From JBHGBM01 sp041946965 (GTDB taxonomy: Bacteria; Acidobacteriota; Terriglobia; Bryobacterales; Bryobacteraceae): a stretch of DNA of 43,922 bases. The translations under genes were made by a program, and so were the position numbers. This document shows positions 1 to 7,838 of the stretch, one piece after another. The stretch is from contig JBHGBM010000044.1 of assembly GCA_041946965.1 (NCBI GenBank), forward strand, positions 1 through 43,922. Reading direction: 5' to 3'. The notes beneath the pieces are model-generated. The model made no database searches, was not told the origin of the DNA, and was given only the letters and a program-made list of their open reading frames with translations. The stretch's first letter is position 1. Each line of letters opens with the position of its first letter.

Positions 1-1589
1 CTGATGATGGTGAGCAGGTTGTTGAAGTCGTGCGCCACGCCGCCCGCCAGCCGGCCCACGGCTTCCATCCGCTGCGCCTGGCGGAGCTGTTCTTCCAGGC
101 GCTTGTATTCCGTAATGTCCTGTACCGTGCCGAGCAGAAACGCCGGCTTTCCCTTTTCATCGCGGATGATCTCGGCGTGTTCATGGACGTGCCTTTCGCC
201 GCCGGATACCACGATGCGATGATCCACGATGTACGGCCTTCCGGTGCGCAGCGCGAGTTCCACGGCTTCCCTCACCGCGGCGCGGTCGTCCGGGTGCACC
301 ATGGCGGCGAAATTATCCAGCGTGGGACGGAACACCGCGGGGTCCACCTGAAATATGCGGTACACCTCTTCGGACCACAACAGCTCGCCGGTGGCGATGT
401 TCCGCTCCCACGTGCCCATGCGTGCGATGCGTTGCGCGCGCATCAGACGCTCCTGGCTGGCGTGAAGCTCCTGCTCGGACCGTTTGCGGCTGGTTATGTC
501 GCGGTCGATGCCGCGGTACCCCCGGAAGGCGCCGCCGCCGTCGAAAAACGGCGTGCCGGAGGTCTCCATCACGACCTCCGCGCCGCTCTTGTGCAGCATC
601 ACGTTCTCGAGCGCCTTCACCGGGCGCCGCGCCTCGGCCAACACGTTGAACGCCGCGCGCACCCGCCGCGCCTCGGCGTCCGTCATGAACTCAAACGGAG
701 TGCGGCCGATGACCTCCGCGGGCTCATAGCCGAGAATGTCGCGCACGCGCGGGCTGACATAGGTGTAAACCGCGTCCTCGTTCACCTCCCACACCCAGTC
801 GCTGGTGGTTTCAACCAGGTTGCGAAAACGCTGCTCGCTTTCGCGCAGCGCCTGCTCCGCCCGCAGGCGCACGGTCACGTCGTTGATGAACGCGATTTGC
901 AGCGTGCCGCCCGCGTCGGGCACCCCGCCAAGGCCGATCTCGGCAGGGAACTCCGACCCGTCCTTGCGGCGCGCAACCAGCGCCAGCCCGCCGCCCATCG
1001 GCCGCACGTGAGCGCGCCCCGAAAAAACGCCGCGCTGCGCCTGGTGCGCGCTCCGGTAACGCTCCGGCACGAGCACCTCGATGGGCTTTCCCAGCAACTC
1101 CTCGCGCTCGTAGCCGAACATCTCCAGGGCCTTGCCGTTCACGAATTCGATACGGCCGCCGCTGCCGGTCACCACGATGCCTTCCGAGGAAGCTTCCACA
1201 TACGCCCGGAGACGCGCTTCGCTGGCGCGGCGCGCGGTCACATCCGTGGCCACAACCAGGGCCGCCGCGCGGTTGTCGAATACCACGTCGGCCGTGAAGA
1301 TCTCGACCTCGATCACGGATCCGTCTTTCTTGACATGCCGCCACAGCCCCGCGTTGTGGTGCGCTTCGCGCTTGCTGGCGCGGTCGGCGAGAAAGCGCGG
1401 GATGTCCTCCGGCGGGCGGATGTCCGTGGCTTTCATGCACAGGAACTCCTCCCGGCTGTAGCCGTAGTGCCGGATGGCGGCCCGGTTGACGGCCAGAAAC
1501 AGAAGCGTTTCCGCGTCGAACACCCAGGTGGGGTGCGGGTTCATCTCGAACAGGAGACGATACTGTTCCTGATTACCTTTCATGCGCAT
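1..1589 (-). CDS. Multi-PAS sensor histidine kinase, amino-terminal part (cut by window edge)
   Basis: The frame is open from the ATG at 1589 to the window edge, giving 529 codons with no stop, so the kinase core is missing. Four successive PAS/PAC-type units can be read, at roughly residues 5-115, 125-245, 255-370 and 375-490. Typical PAS signatures include 'FVNGKALEMFGYEREELLGK' in the second and 'YTYVSPRVRDILGYEPAEVI' in the third. The visible part ends in an H-box, 'GRLAGGVAHDFNNLLTII', whose His (about residue 520) is the expected autophosphorylation site; this HDFNN form is usual in hybrid or orphan kinases with a HATPase_c domain. No transmembrane segment is seen before the PAS array, so it is probably a cytosolic sensor. 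Start: ATG at 1589 or the in-frame ATG at 1583. It is divergent from the small HisKA-like gene at 1720. The family is clear; the signal is unknown. Confidence 0.9.
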   Translation of the reverse strand, partial: MRMKGNQEQYRLLFEMNPHPTWVFDAETLLFLAVNRAAIRHYGYSREEFLCMKATDIRPPEDIPRFLADRASKREAHHNAGLWRHVKKDGSVIEVEIFTADVVFDNRAAALVVATDVTARRASEARLRAYVEASSEGIVVTGSGGRIEFVNGKALEMFGYEREELLGKPIEVLVPERYRSAHQAQRGVFSGRAHVRPMGGGLALVARRKDGSEFPAEIGLGGVPDAGGTLQIAFINDVTVRLRAEQALRESEQRFRNLVETTSDWVWEVNEDAVYTYVSPRVRDILGYEPAEVIGRTPFEFMTDAEARRVRAAFNVLAEARRPVKALENVMLHKSGAEVVMETSGTPFFDGGGAFRGYRGIDRDITSRKRSEQELHASQERLMRAQRIARMGTWERNIATGELLWSEEVYRIFQVDPAVFRPTLDNFAAMVHPDDRAAVREAVELALRTGRPYIVDHRIVVSGGERHVHEHAEIIRDEKGKPAFLLGTVQDITEYKRLEEQLRQAQRMEAVGRLAGGVAHDFNNLLTII

Positions 1590-1702
1590 GCCGCCAGGGG
1601 CGTCCGGCCTCTGAAGTGCCTATGGCACTTATTTTAGTACGTGGCGAAGCCCGGCGGCATGTTTCGCTTTGTAATCTCTCTTGCGGACCGAAAACGCTGC
1701 GC

Positions 1703-1708
1703 TATAAT
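1703..1708 (+). promoter_or_regulatory. Consensus -10 element close upstream of the 1720 gene
   Basis: A perfect TATAAT lies 11 nt before the TTG at 1720. A weak -35 (TTGCGG, 1681-1686) precedes it by 16 nt. Transcription from here would begin within a few bases of the start codon, giving a leaderless or nearly leaderless message. Confidence 0.5.
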
Positions 1709-1719
1709 CGAGACTCGTT

Positions 1720-1956
1720 TTGAGTTACTCACTCCCACAAATCGTGCATGATTTGCGCCAGCGTCTCAGCGTCATGGAAGCGTGCATCTGGCACCTTGGC
1801 AACCTGGTGCCCGAGAGTCCGGAAGCCCAGGAGTGCCTGGCGCGCATGGAACGGCAGGTGTTTGAAGCCAGCCGCATCCTGACCGAAGTCGGCGCCAGCT
1901 ACACCGCTCCGGAGCCGGCCGAGGCCACGAAATCCGCCAGCGCTTCGCTCACGTAA
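1720..1956 (+). CDS. Small stand-alone HisKA-like (DHp) protein
   Basis: This 78-residue protein has a TTG start and no visible Shine-Dalgarno sequence, but a perfect -10 box lies just upstream. Near the amino end it reads 'IVHDLRQRLSVMEACIWHL', followed by a second predicted helix, 'AQECLARMERQVFEASRIL'. That helix-turn-helix with an HDLRQ motif looks like the dimerisation/phosphoacceptor hairpin of histidine kinases, with no ATPase domain attached. The carboxyl tail is Ala/Ser-rich and low in complexity. It is divergent from a PAS histidine kinase, and its last 58 nt overlap the convergent MobB-like gene. A role as a phosphotransfer or decoy partner is inference; it may simply be a small coiled-coil protein. 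That it is a gene is supported by the promoter and the kinase-like motif, but the 3' overlap is a mild argument against it. Confidence 0.55.
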   Translation: MSYSLPQIVHDLRQRLSVMEACIWHLGNLVPESPEAQECLARMERQVFEASRILTEVGASYTAPEPAEATKSASASLT

Positions 1957-2507
1957 TCCGGCGGCCGTGCGGGGAAGTGCGGTTTGCCGTCCCATAGCCC
2001 TCGCGAGACTTCACGCCACATCGGCACGTTGAAACCACGGTCCACAATGACGAACGCGCCGGCGCGATCCATGAACCGCAGCGCCGACGGTTTGAAATCC
2101 TCGCTGCCGAAATCCAGCACCATCAGGTAGACGTCGGGGCGCAGGTACTCCATCACGCTGTTGGATTCCAGAAGGGCGTTCTCACTGTCCGCGAGGATCC
2201 GGCGCAGGGCCGGCAGCGCCGCCGCGAGTTGCCCCGCCTCCGTGCGCAGCCAGAAGGCGCGGCGGGCGCCGGCGCGCAGAAAGCGCGCGCTGTCGCCTTC
2301 GCCGGGCTCGCGCTCCTCGCTGAGCGCGTAGGGGCGGCCGGGTGACGGCCGCCACTCGCCCCGGCGGCCGTCGTGCCCGCAAATGCCGTGGCCGGACTGC
2401 GTGATTTTCACCGCGGTCCAGTTCCGCGCGGGCAGACGGCGGATGATGCCCTCGGCCACCGAGGTCTTGCCGATTTTCCGGCTGTGCCCGCCCACCACGA
2501 CCAGCAT
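1899..2507 (-). CDS. MobB-like P-loop NTPase
   Basis: A protein of 202 residues starting at ATG 2507. It opens with a beta strand and a Walker A loop, 'GGHSRKIGKTS' (about residues 6-16), followed by 'VAEGIIRRLPARNWTAVKIT', which resembles MobB/molybdopterin-guanine dinucleotide GTP-binding proteins. 'PDVYLMVLDFGSEDFKPSA' may be the Walker B strand region. Known MobB proteins bind GTP and assist molybdenum cofactor nucleotide attachment, but no other molybdenum gene is nearby, so the substrate is open. The ATG shares one base with the lpxD stop (TGATG), so the two genes are probably translated together. An in-frame GTG lies one codon upstream (2510). The 3' end overlaps the convergent small gene at 1720-1956. 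Confidence 0.7.
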   Translation of the reverse strand: MLVVVGGHSRKIGKTSVAEGIIRRLPARNWTAVKITQSGHGICGHDGRRGEWRPSPGRPYALSEEREPGEGDSARFLRAGARRAFWLRTEAGQLAAALPALRRILADSENALLESNSVMEYLRPDVYLMVLDFGSEDFKPSALRFMDRAGAFVIVDRGFNVPMWREVSRGLWDGKPHFPARPPDYVSEALADFVASAGSGAV

Positions 2508-3535
2508 CACTTCTTTCCTTCCAGCGCGGCCAGCCGGCGTTTCAGTTCGGCCACTTCCTGACGCAGGTGAGGCAGGCGCGCGAGGTTGGCAAGCTGCTCC
2601 AGGTGCTCCTTGAGCGGGCGCGCGGGTGTGCCCCAAACCACCTGTCCGCCATGCACGATCTTGGAGCTCAGGATCCCGGCGCCGGAGCCGATCACGGCGC
2701 GCGATTCGATGCGCGCCTTGTCCCCCACCCCGACCTGCCCGCCTACCACCGCGTAGTCCTCTACCACCACGCCGCCGGAGAACCCCGTTTGCGCGGCCAC
2801 CACCACGTGCTTCCCGATGCGGCAGTTGTGGGCCACGTGTACCATGTTGTCGAGCTTGGTGCCTTCCCCGATGCAGGTGACCCCCATCGCGGCGCGATCC
2901 ACGCAGGAATTGGCGCCAATCTCCACAAAATCGCCGATCTCCACCCGGCCCACCTGCGGAAACTTCTCGTAGTGGTCGCCCGCCATGACGAAACCGAAAC
3001 CGTCGGCCCCGATCACCGCCCCGGAATGCAGAACGCAGCCGCGGCCGATGTCCACGTTGTCGTAGACAGTGACATTGGCGTGTAGGGTGCATCCCTCCCC
3101 GATGTTGACCCGCTTGCCGATCGCGCAGCCCGCGCCGATGCTGGTGGAGACTCCGATGCGGCTGCTGTCCCCGATGCTGGCGTGCGGTCCCACCGCCGCC
3201 ATGGCGCCGATCTGCACGTTCATCCCGACGACCGCCGTGGGGTGGATGCCGGCCTTCAACTCCGCGGTGGGATAGAAGCGGTTCATGACCCGCGCGAAAG
3301 CGGTTCGCGGCTCCGCCACCCGGATCACCGTGCGGTAGCTGGGGCCGGCAAAATCCGCCGGTACGATCAGGCACCCCGCGGCGGAGGCTTCGGCCTGTTT
3401 CGCGGCTTTGCGGCTGCCCACGAAGGAAACATCGCTCGCGCCGGCCGTTTCCAGCGCGGCGACGCCGGTGAGTTCCTTCTCACCGTCGCCCTCGTAAGTG
3501 GCGCCGAGCCATTCGGCGAGTTCGCGTACGCGCAT
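2507..3535 (-). CDS. lpxD: UDP-3-O-acylglucosamine N-acyltransferase LpxD
   Basis: A 342-residue protein of the usual LpxD length. LpxD adds a hydroxyacyl chain from acyl-ACP to the 2-amino group of UDP-3-O-acyl-glucosamine in lipid A synthesis, in the cytosol. The amino domain (about residues 1-100) contains the uridine-binding type segment around 'FVGSRKAAKQAEASAAGCLI'. From about residue 105 there are repeated hexapeptides forming a left-handed beta helix ('IHPTAVVGMNVQIGAMAAVG' onward). The catalytic His lies in 'VHVAHNCRIGKH'. A helical tail follows, 'LANLARLPHLRQEVAELKRR'. The start at ATG 3535 lies only 23 nt from the likely lpxA start on the other strand. fabZ, often found between these genes, is absent here. 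Confidence 0.95.
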   Translation of the reverse strand: MRVRELAEWLGATYEGDGEKELTGVAALETAGASDVSFVGSRKAAKQAEASAAGCLIVPADFAGPSYRTVIRVAEPRTAFARVMNRFYPTAELKAGIHPTAVVGMNVQIGAMAAVGPHASIGDSSRIGVSTSIGAGCAIGKRVNIGEGCTLHANVTVYDNVDIGRGCVLHSGAVIGADGFGFVMAGDHYEKFPQVGRVEIGDFVEIGANSCVDRAAMGVTCIGEGTKLDNMVHVAHNCRIGKHVVVAAQTGFSGGVVVEDYAVVGGQVGVGDKARIESRAVIGSGAGILSSKIVHGGQVVWGTPARPLKEHLEQLANLARLPHLRQEVAELKRRLAALEGKK

Positions 3536-3558
3536 GCCTCATGATAACGTGGACTTCC

Positions 3559-4362
3559 ATGCCCAGCGATCCTTCCGCGCGCATCGCCCCCACCGCGCGT
3601 GTCCACCCGGACGCTGTCATCGGCCCGAACGTGGTGGTGGGCGAATTCTGCATTGTGGAAAGCGACGTCTCGATCGGCGCGGGCTGCGTGCTCGAGCCCT
3701 ACGTCTTCGTCAAGCGCTGGACCACGCTGGGAGAAAACAACCAGGTCGGCGCGGGTACCGTCCTGGGTACCGACCCCCTCGACAAAGCCTTCACCGGTGA
3801 GCGCAGCTACCTGCGCATCGGCAACGGCAACCGCATCCGCGAGCACTACACCATTTCGCGCGGCACCAAACCGGAGTCCGTAACCGAAATCGGCGACGGC
3901 AACTACATCATGACCTCCGGCCACATCGCCCACAATTGCAGAATCGGCAACCACACCGTGATTTGCAGTTGCGCGCTGATTGCCGGCTATGTGGACATCG
4001 AAGACCAGGCCTTCGTTTCCGGCAGCCTGGCCGTGCACCAGTTCTCGCGCATCGGGCGGCTGGCCATGATCGGCGGCATGGCGCGCGTGAACAAGGATGC
4101 GCCGCCGTTCTTCCTTTACACCGGGTATGAAATCCGTCCCGTGGGGGTGAACGCCGTGGGGTTGAAGCGCGCGGGTTTCTCCGCGGGCGATATCGCCGCG
4201 CTGAAGCGCGCCTTCCACATCCTTTACGGCTCCGGCCTTCATCTGGCGGACGCCCTCGCGCGCATCGAGCTTGAAATCGCCACGCCGGAAGCGCTGCACC
4301 TGGTACGGTTCGTACGCGAGAGCCGCCGCGGCATCTGCCGCCCGCGCGCCGCATGTGATTAA
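3559..4362 (+). CDS. lpxA: Acyl-ACP:UDP-N-acetylglucosamine O-acyltransferase LpxA
   Basis: The first enzyme of lipid A synthesis; it transfers a hydroxyacyl chain to the 3-OH of UDP-GlcNAc. About 267 residues, close to the family norm of about 260. Hexapeptide repeats run from 'IAPTARVHPDAVIGPNVVVG', and the catalytic-His segment 'MTSGHIAHNCRIGNHTVI' matches the LpxA consensus. The loop 'GTDPLDKAFTGERSYLRIGN' and the carboxyl helical part 'NAVGLKRAGFSAGDIAALKR' are diagnostic for LpxA over LpxD. I prefer ATG 3559 (MPSDPSARIAP) over the in-frame ATG 3541, because 3541 has no ribosome-binding sequence and lies 5 nt from the lpxD start. The gene is divergent from lpxD, so any promoter must lie inside the neighbouring coding sequence. 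Confidence 0.95.
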   Translation: MPSDPSARIAPTARVHPDAVIGPNVVVGEFCIVESDVSIGAGCVLEPYVFVKRWTTLGENNQVGAGTVLGTDPLDKAFTGERSYLRIGNGNRIREHYTISRGTKPESVTEIGDGNYIMTSGHIAHNCRIGNHTVICSCALIAGYVDIEDQAFVSGSLAVHQFSRIGRLAMIGGMARVNKDAPPFFLYTGYEIRPVGVNAVGLKRAGFSAGDIAALKRAFHILYGSGLHLADALARIELEIATPEALHLVRFVRESRRGICRPRAACD

Positions 4363-4371
4363 CTGTTGGGT

Positions 4372-4755
4372 ATGAAACGCTGGCTTCTGTTGTTTGCATT
4401 CGCCGCGGCGGCGCTGGCCGCCGGCATCGACGGGAAGTGGGTGGCGGATTTCAAGATCCCCGCCGGCAAGAAGGGCGGGGAGGCGCGAGCCGTGCAGGCA
4501 ACCCTGAACCTGAAGAGTCAGGGAAACCAGTTGACCGGAACGGTCACCATGCCCGGACGCCGGGGCGACCAGAACCTCAACGTCGAGAACGGCAAGATCG
4601 ACGGCAATAACTTCTCCTTCGTCACCGTCCAGAAGACCAGGAAAGGTGAAAACAAGACCGAGTGGAAGGGCACGGTGGAAGGAGATCAACTGAAAGGCAC
4701 GCGCGGGCGCGAGGGCGCCAGGCGCGGAATGCCGTTTACCGCGAAGAAGCAGTAA
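4372..4755 (+). CDS. Small exported protein of unknown function
   Basis: A protein of 127 residues. Residues 1-18 (MKRWLLLFAFAAAALAAG) form a signal peptide. The mature part is predicted to be all-beta, with alternating strands such as 'GKWVADFKIP', 'ATLNLKSQGNQLTGTVTMPG' and 'KTEWKGTVEGDQLKGTRGRE'. This pattern (G-x-W ... L-x-G-T-V ... G-x-x-x-F/L) is seen in many small exported acidobacterial proteins and looks lipocalin-like. ATG 4372 is preferred over the TTG at 4366. The stop overlaps the start of the next reading frame (TAATG at 4753-4757). Function unknown; periplasmic ligand binding would be a guess. Confidence 0.75.
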   Translation: MKRWLLLFAFAAAALAAGIDGKWVADFKIPAGKKGGEARAVQATLNLKSQGNQLTGTVTMPGRRGDQNLNVENGKIDGNNFSFVTVQKTRKGENKTEWKGTVEGDQLKGTRGREGARRGMPFTAKKQ

Positions 4756-5180
4756 TGCCTCCGCTCGCGGTGATCTCCTGCCGCTTTGAGTGGCAGGCCG
4801 TCGCCGCGCGGTTTCCGCAAATCGCGATGTGCCGCTCGCCGTTCGGAGAGTGGTTCGCGGCGGACGGCGTCATCTATTTTCAGGGCGGCTGGGGGAAGAT
4901 CTCGGCCGCCGCGTCCGCGCAATATGCCATTGAAAGGTGGCGTCCTTCTCTGCTCATCAACATCGGTACTTGCGGCGGTTTTCCCGGCGAGATCGGCCGC
5001 GGAGAGGTAGGGCTTGCCGCGCGCGTGGTGGTCTACGCGCCACCCTCGCTTCCGGCGACCGCTAATATATCGAGGAACTCGCGCCGCGATGTGCCCGCCC
5101 TGGTCGAACACGCGGCGGCGTGGGACTACTTCTTCGCGTTCGGCACTGCCAGCAACACCCCTGCACGTTTCAACGAGCCG
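4755..5180 (+). pseudogene. Decayed 5'-methylthioadenosine/S-adenosylhomocysteine-type nucleosidase
   Basis: The first ~95 codons are a convincing nucleosidase/phosphorylase amino half. They contain 'FEWQAVAARF', 'GGWGKISAAASAQYAIERW' and the family core 'LLINIGTCGGFPGEIGRGEV', which resembles nucleosidases acting on MTA/SAH or futalosine. After about 5040 the frame loses all resemblance and then runs without a stop to 5825, antisense to the hydrolase gene. Scraps of the missing half seem to remain in different frames: 'ATLASGDR' in another frame near 5050, and 'VPALVEHAAAWD' in the original frame near 5095. This fits an internal deletion plus frameshift. The expected Asp/Glu of the carboxyl active site ('DWESGA' type) is not found. 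The ATG overlaps the preceding stop, so it was once a coupled gene. The 3' limit given is where the convergent hydrolase gene ends. Confidence 0.6.
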
Positions 5181-5858
5181 CTATCTTACAATGCGCTCGA
5201 GCCAGGGCCGGATGATGGGACCCGCCTTGGAAGGCACGCGATGGCTGCCCTCCAGGATGTGGAATTCCACGTCGTCCGCGCGCATGCGCAGCCGTTCCGG
5301 ATATTGCTCCACCACCTTCACCGGGTAGAATTCGTCGGACTTGCGTGCGATGTGCAGCACCGCCGCCTGCACCTTGTGGTACGGCGCCTCTTCCCAATCG
5401 GAGGGCAACCCGCCGCACAGCGCGATCACCCCGCCGGCCGCTTCGGGAAAAGTGGCGGCGAACCGGTAATTGAGCGCGACCGGCTGCGAAAACCCTGCCA
5501 GCACGCGGCGCGAGCGCGGGATGTTGAACTCGCTGCCCGCCTCCTCCAGCACGGTGCGCACCATGTCATGGTGCAGCCGGATGGTTTCCATGGGATGGCG
5601 GTGCGTGCCCCACCCGCACGCGGTCTCCTCCGTCTTGGTCGAGAGGTAGAACTGGTGCGGACCCTCCAACGCGGCGATCACGTGACGGGCGCCCGCCAGG
5701 CCGCAGGTGAGGGTCAGCATGGCCTCGGGCGTGGAGGCGAATCCGTGCAAGGCGACAATCAGCGCCGTGCGGGAATCCACGGCGTCCGGAACGTGGAGCA
5801 GGTACTGGCAGGCGATGCGCGCTGAGAAGGTGGCGCGGCGGGGCTCCTCACAGCTCAT
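5181..5858 (-). CDS. Alpha/beta hydrolase, carboxylesterase/phospholipase type
   Basis: A protein of 225 residues with no signal peptide. 'ALIVALHGFASTPEAM' gives the HG oxyanion motif. 'RRVLAGFSQPVALNYRFAAT' is the nucleophile elbow (G-F-S-Q-P), with Ser as nucleophile. 'SDEFYPVKVVEQYPERLR' carries the likely catalytic Asp, and 'FHILEGSHRVP' the final His. This order fits the YpfH/phospholipase-carboxylesterase group, whose members cleave small esters. The elbow G-F-S-Q-P differs slightly from the usual G-F-S-Q-G. ATG 5858 is the only good start. It is divergent from the DUF3108 gene, with 68 nt between starts, and convergent with the broken nucleosidase. Substrate unknown. Confidence 0.8.
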   Translation of the reverse strand: MSCEEPRRATFSARIACQYLLHVPDAVDSRTALIVALHGFASTPEAMLTLTCGLAGARHVIAALEGPHQFYLSTKTEETACGWGTHRHPMETIRLHHDMVRTVLEEAGSEFNIPRSRRVLAGFSQPVALNYRFAATFPEAAGGVIALCGGLPSDWEEAPYHKVQAAVLHIARKSDEFYPVKVVEQYPERLRMRADDVEFHILEGSHRVPSKAGPIIRPWLERIVR

Positions 5859-5926
5859 GACTGGTGTTGTACCACGCCCGCGGTCCCTTTGACTTGCCTT
5901 TCCGGTATCTGAGACACTGGCCTTTC

Positions 5927-6709
5927 ATGCTGCCGCGCACCTTCAGGACGGCCGCCGGGATCCTGGCGCTGGCCCTGTGTCCTGCCCCGCTCCAGCCGCA
6001 GGCGCCGGCCGTGCGCCGCTACGCGTTGCCCGCCAGGGAGATGCTCCAGTACACGGTGGAGTGGCGTCTCATCACCGCCGGACGCGCGCAACTCGACTGG
6101 GCCGCCGCAACCCACGAGGGCGAACCGGGCTACCAGGCCAAGTTGCACCTGGAATCCGCCGGGCTGGTCTCCAAGCTCTTCCGGGTGGAGGACGACTACA
6201 CTACCCGGCTGCGCGCCGACCTCTGTGCGCTCTCCTCGTACATCAAAGCGGAAGAGGGACGCCGCAAGCGGGAGACCACCATCCGGTTCGACCCCGAGGA
6301 GCGCAAAGCGACCTACCTGGAAAAGGACCTGGTCCGCAACGCCGTGGTGGCGTCGCATGACATCGACATCCCCGCCTGCGTGCACGACGTGGTCGGCGGG
6401 CTCTACCGCCTGCGCACGCTGCGGCTGGAACCCGGCCAGAGTACGCAGATGCCGGTGAGCGACGGCAAGAAGAGCGTGCTGGCGCGCGTGGAGGCCCAGC
6501 AGCGCGAGGACGTAAGGACCCCCGCGGGCGAATTCAAGACGGTCCGCTACGAGGCTTTCCTCTTTAATAACGTGCTCTACAAGCGCAACGCGCACCTGTA
6601 CGTGTGGCTTACCGACGATGACCGCAAGCTGCCCGTGCAGATCCGCGTGCGCTTGCAGTTCACTATAGGCACCATCACACTGCAACTGTCCAAAGTGGAG
6701 AAATCGTGA
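5927..6709 (+). CDS. DUF3108-family exported protein
   Basis: A protein of about 260 residues from ATG 5927, where a signal peptide begins (MLPRTFRTAAGILALALCPA); the in-frame ATG at 5864 would place about 21 unrelated residues before it. The mature part matches the DUF3108 layout: an early strand 'MLQYTVEWRLITAGRAQLDW', the middle 'LFRVEDDYTTRLRADLCALS', then 'LYRLRTLRLEPGQSTQMPVS' and the ending 'VWLTDDDRKLPVQIRVRLQF'. DUF3108 proteins are periplasmic, beta-rich and of unknown function, and many sit in the envelope of Gram-negative bacteria. The stop overlaps the next start (GTGA at 6706-6709), so the SGNH hydrolase is probably translated by coupling. A TTGACT at 5889-5894 may be part of a promoter, but no good -10 follows it. 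Confidence 0.85.
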   Translation: MLPRTFRTAAGILALALCPAPLQPQAPAVRRYALPAREMLQYTVEWRLITAGRAQLDWAAATHEGEPGYQAKLHLESAGLVSKLFRVEDDYTTRLRADLCALSSYIKAEEGRRKRETTIRFDPEERKATYLEKDLVRNAVVASHDIDIPACVHDVVGGLYRLRTLRLEPGQSTQMPVSDGKKSVLARVEAQQREDVRTPAGEFKTVRYEAFLFNNVLYKRNAHLYVWLTDDDRKLPVQIRVRLQFTIGTITLQLSKVEKS

Positions 6710-7761
6710 GACGTATCGCGTTGGCATTGGCGGCGCTCGCGGCGGCGGCCGCGGCGCAGACGGCGGCGGTGATTCCCGCGCGGGATGCGCTCCAGCTTTA
6801 CGAGCGCGTGGTCCAGAATATGGAATCCACCGGAGTCGCGGCGCCCGGATTGGCGCGGGCGGGCGCCCCGGCGATGGAAAACGCCAGGCAGGCGCTCGCC
6901 AACCTCAGGTTCAGCCCCCAGAATGCCGCGGAAACCTACGCGTTCCTGAGCAATTTGCGCGCTTACCTGGCGGTGGCCGATACCGTGCCGAAGCCCTATC
7001 CCATGCCCGCCGAGGCGGTGCGGCAATTCGCGGACCTGCGGGATGCGGCCGAACGCATCGAGGCCCACTTCCGCGCCATGCTCGAGCAGAAGGAAAAGCA
7101 ACTCCGCGGTTCGGACCGCGACAACCTGCGGCGCTACGCCGATGCCAACGCCAAGGCGGGCCCGGCCACTCCCGGCCGCGTCGTCTTCCTGGGCGATTCC
7201 ATCACCGATGGGTGGCGGCTGAACGAATATTTTTCCGGGCGCGATTTCGTCAACCGGGGCATCAGCGGGCAGATTACCGGCGAAATGCTGGGCCGCATGA
7301 TGGCGGACGTGATCGAACTGAAGCCCAAGGCCGTGATCGTGCTCGCCGGCACCAACGACATCGCCCGCGGCGTTCCCCTCCCCGCCATTCAGAACAACCT
7401 GACGATGATCGCGGACCTGGCCGAGTTTCACAAGATCAAGCCCTTGTTCGCCTCCCTGCTGCCGGTGAGCGACTACCACAAGGATGTCAATCCGGCCAAC
7501 GAACGAAGCCGGCAGCGTCCGCCGGCCACCATTCTGGAACTGAACCGCTGGATCAAGAACTTCTGCGCGCGCCGCGGTTTCCGCTACGTGGACTACTACT
7601 CGGTGACCGTCGACAAGGCGGGATTCTTCCAGTCCGATGCCGCCGACGACGGCCTGCACCCGAACGCAAAGGGCTATCGCCTGATGGCCCCGGTGGCGCT
7701 CGAAGCCATAGACGCCGCGCTGAAACCGCCCCCGGAGCCGGCGAAAAAGAAGCGGCGGTGA
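6706..7761 (+). CDS. Exported SGNH/GDSL hydrolase
   Basis: A protein of 351 residues with a GTG start overlapping the previous stop by 4 nt. Signal peptide 1-17 (RRIALALAALAAAAAAQ). Residues ~20-145 are helical and of unknown role. The SGNH domain follows: block I 'VVFLGDSITDGWRL' with nucleophile Ser at about residue 165, block II Gly in 'NRGISGQITGEM', block III 'VIVLAGTNDIA', block V 'DGLHPNAKGYRLMAP' carrying the catalytic Asp and His. Such enzymes are esterases, lipases or carbohydrate acetylesterases; the closest look is the platelet-activating-factor acetylhydrolase/GDSL-like group. Likely periplasmic. The basic tail (KKKRR) is odd but short. Confidence 0.88.
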   Translation: MRRIALALAALAAAAAAQTAAVIPARDALQLYERVVQNMESTGVAAPGLARAGAPAMENARQALANLRFSPQNAAETYAFLSNLRAYLAVADTVPKPYPMPAEAVRQFADLRDAAERIEAHFRAMLEQKEKQLRGSDRDNLRRYADANAKAGPATPGRVVFLGDSITDGWRLNEYFSGRDFVNRGISGQITGEMLGRMMADVIELKPKAVIVLAGTNDIARGVPLPAIQNNLTMIADLAEFHKIKPLFASLLPVSDYHKDVNPANERSRQRPPATILELNRWIKNFCARRGFRYVDYYSVTVDKAGFFQSDAADDGLHPNAKGYRLMAPVALEAIDAALKPPPEPAKKKRR

Positions 7762-7838
7762 GCGATACGCACCGCCGGCGCCGGTTCCGTCCGTCGCTGC
7801 GGTTCAGAGTCAGGCCTTTAGTATAGAATGGAGGTACT

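Noticed and set aside
30..1637. Long plus-strand open frame (535 codons) over the kinase region
   Set aside because: It is a shadow of the minus-strand PAS kinase: the composition is Arg/His/Ala-rich with no domain, while the minus frame has clear PAS and H-box motifs.
5183..5825. Extension of the nucleosidase frame through the hydrolase gene
   Set aside because: No protein similarity; the open frame comes from GC-rich codon bias opposite a real gene.
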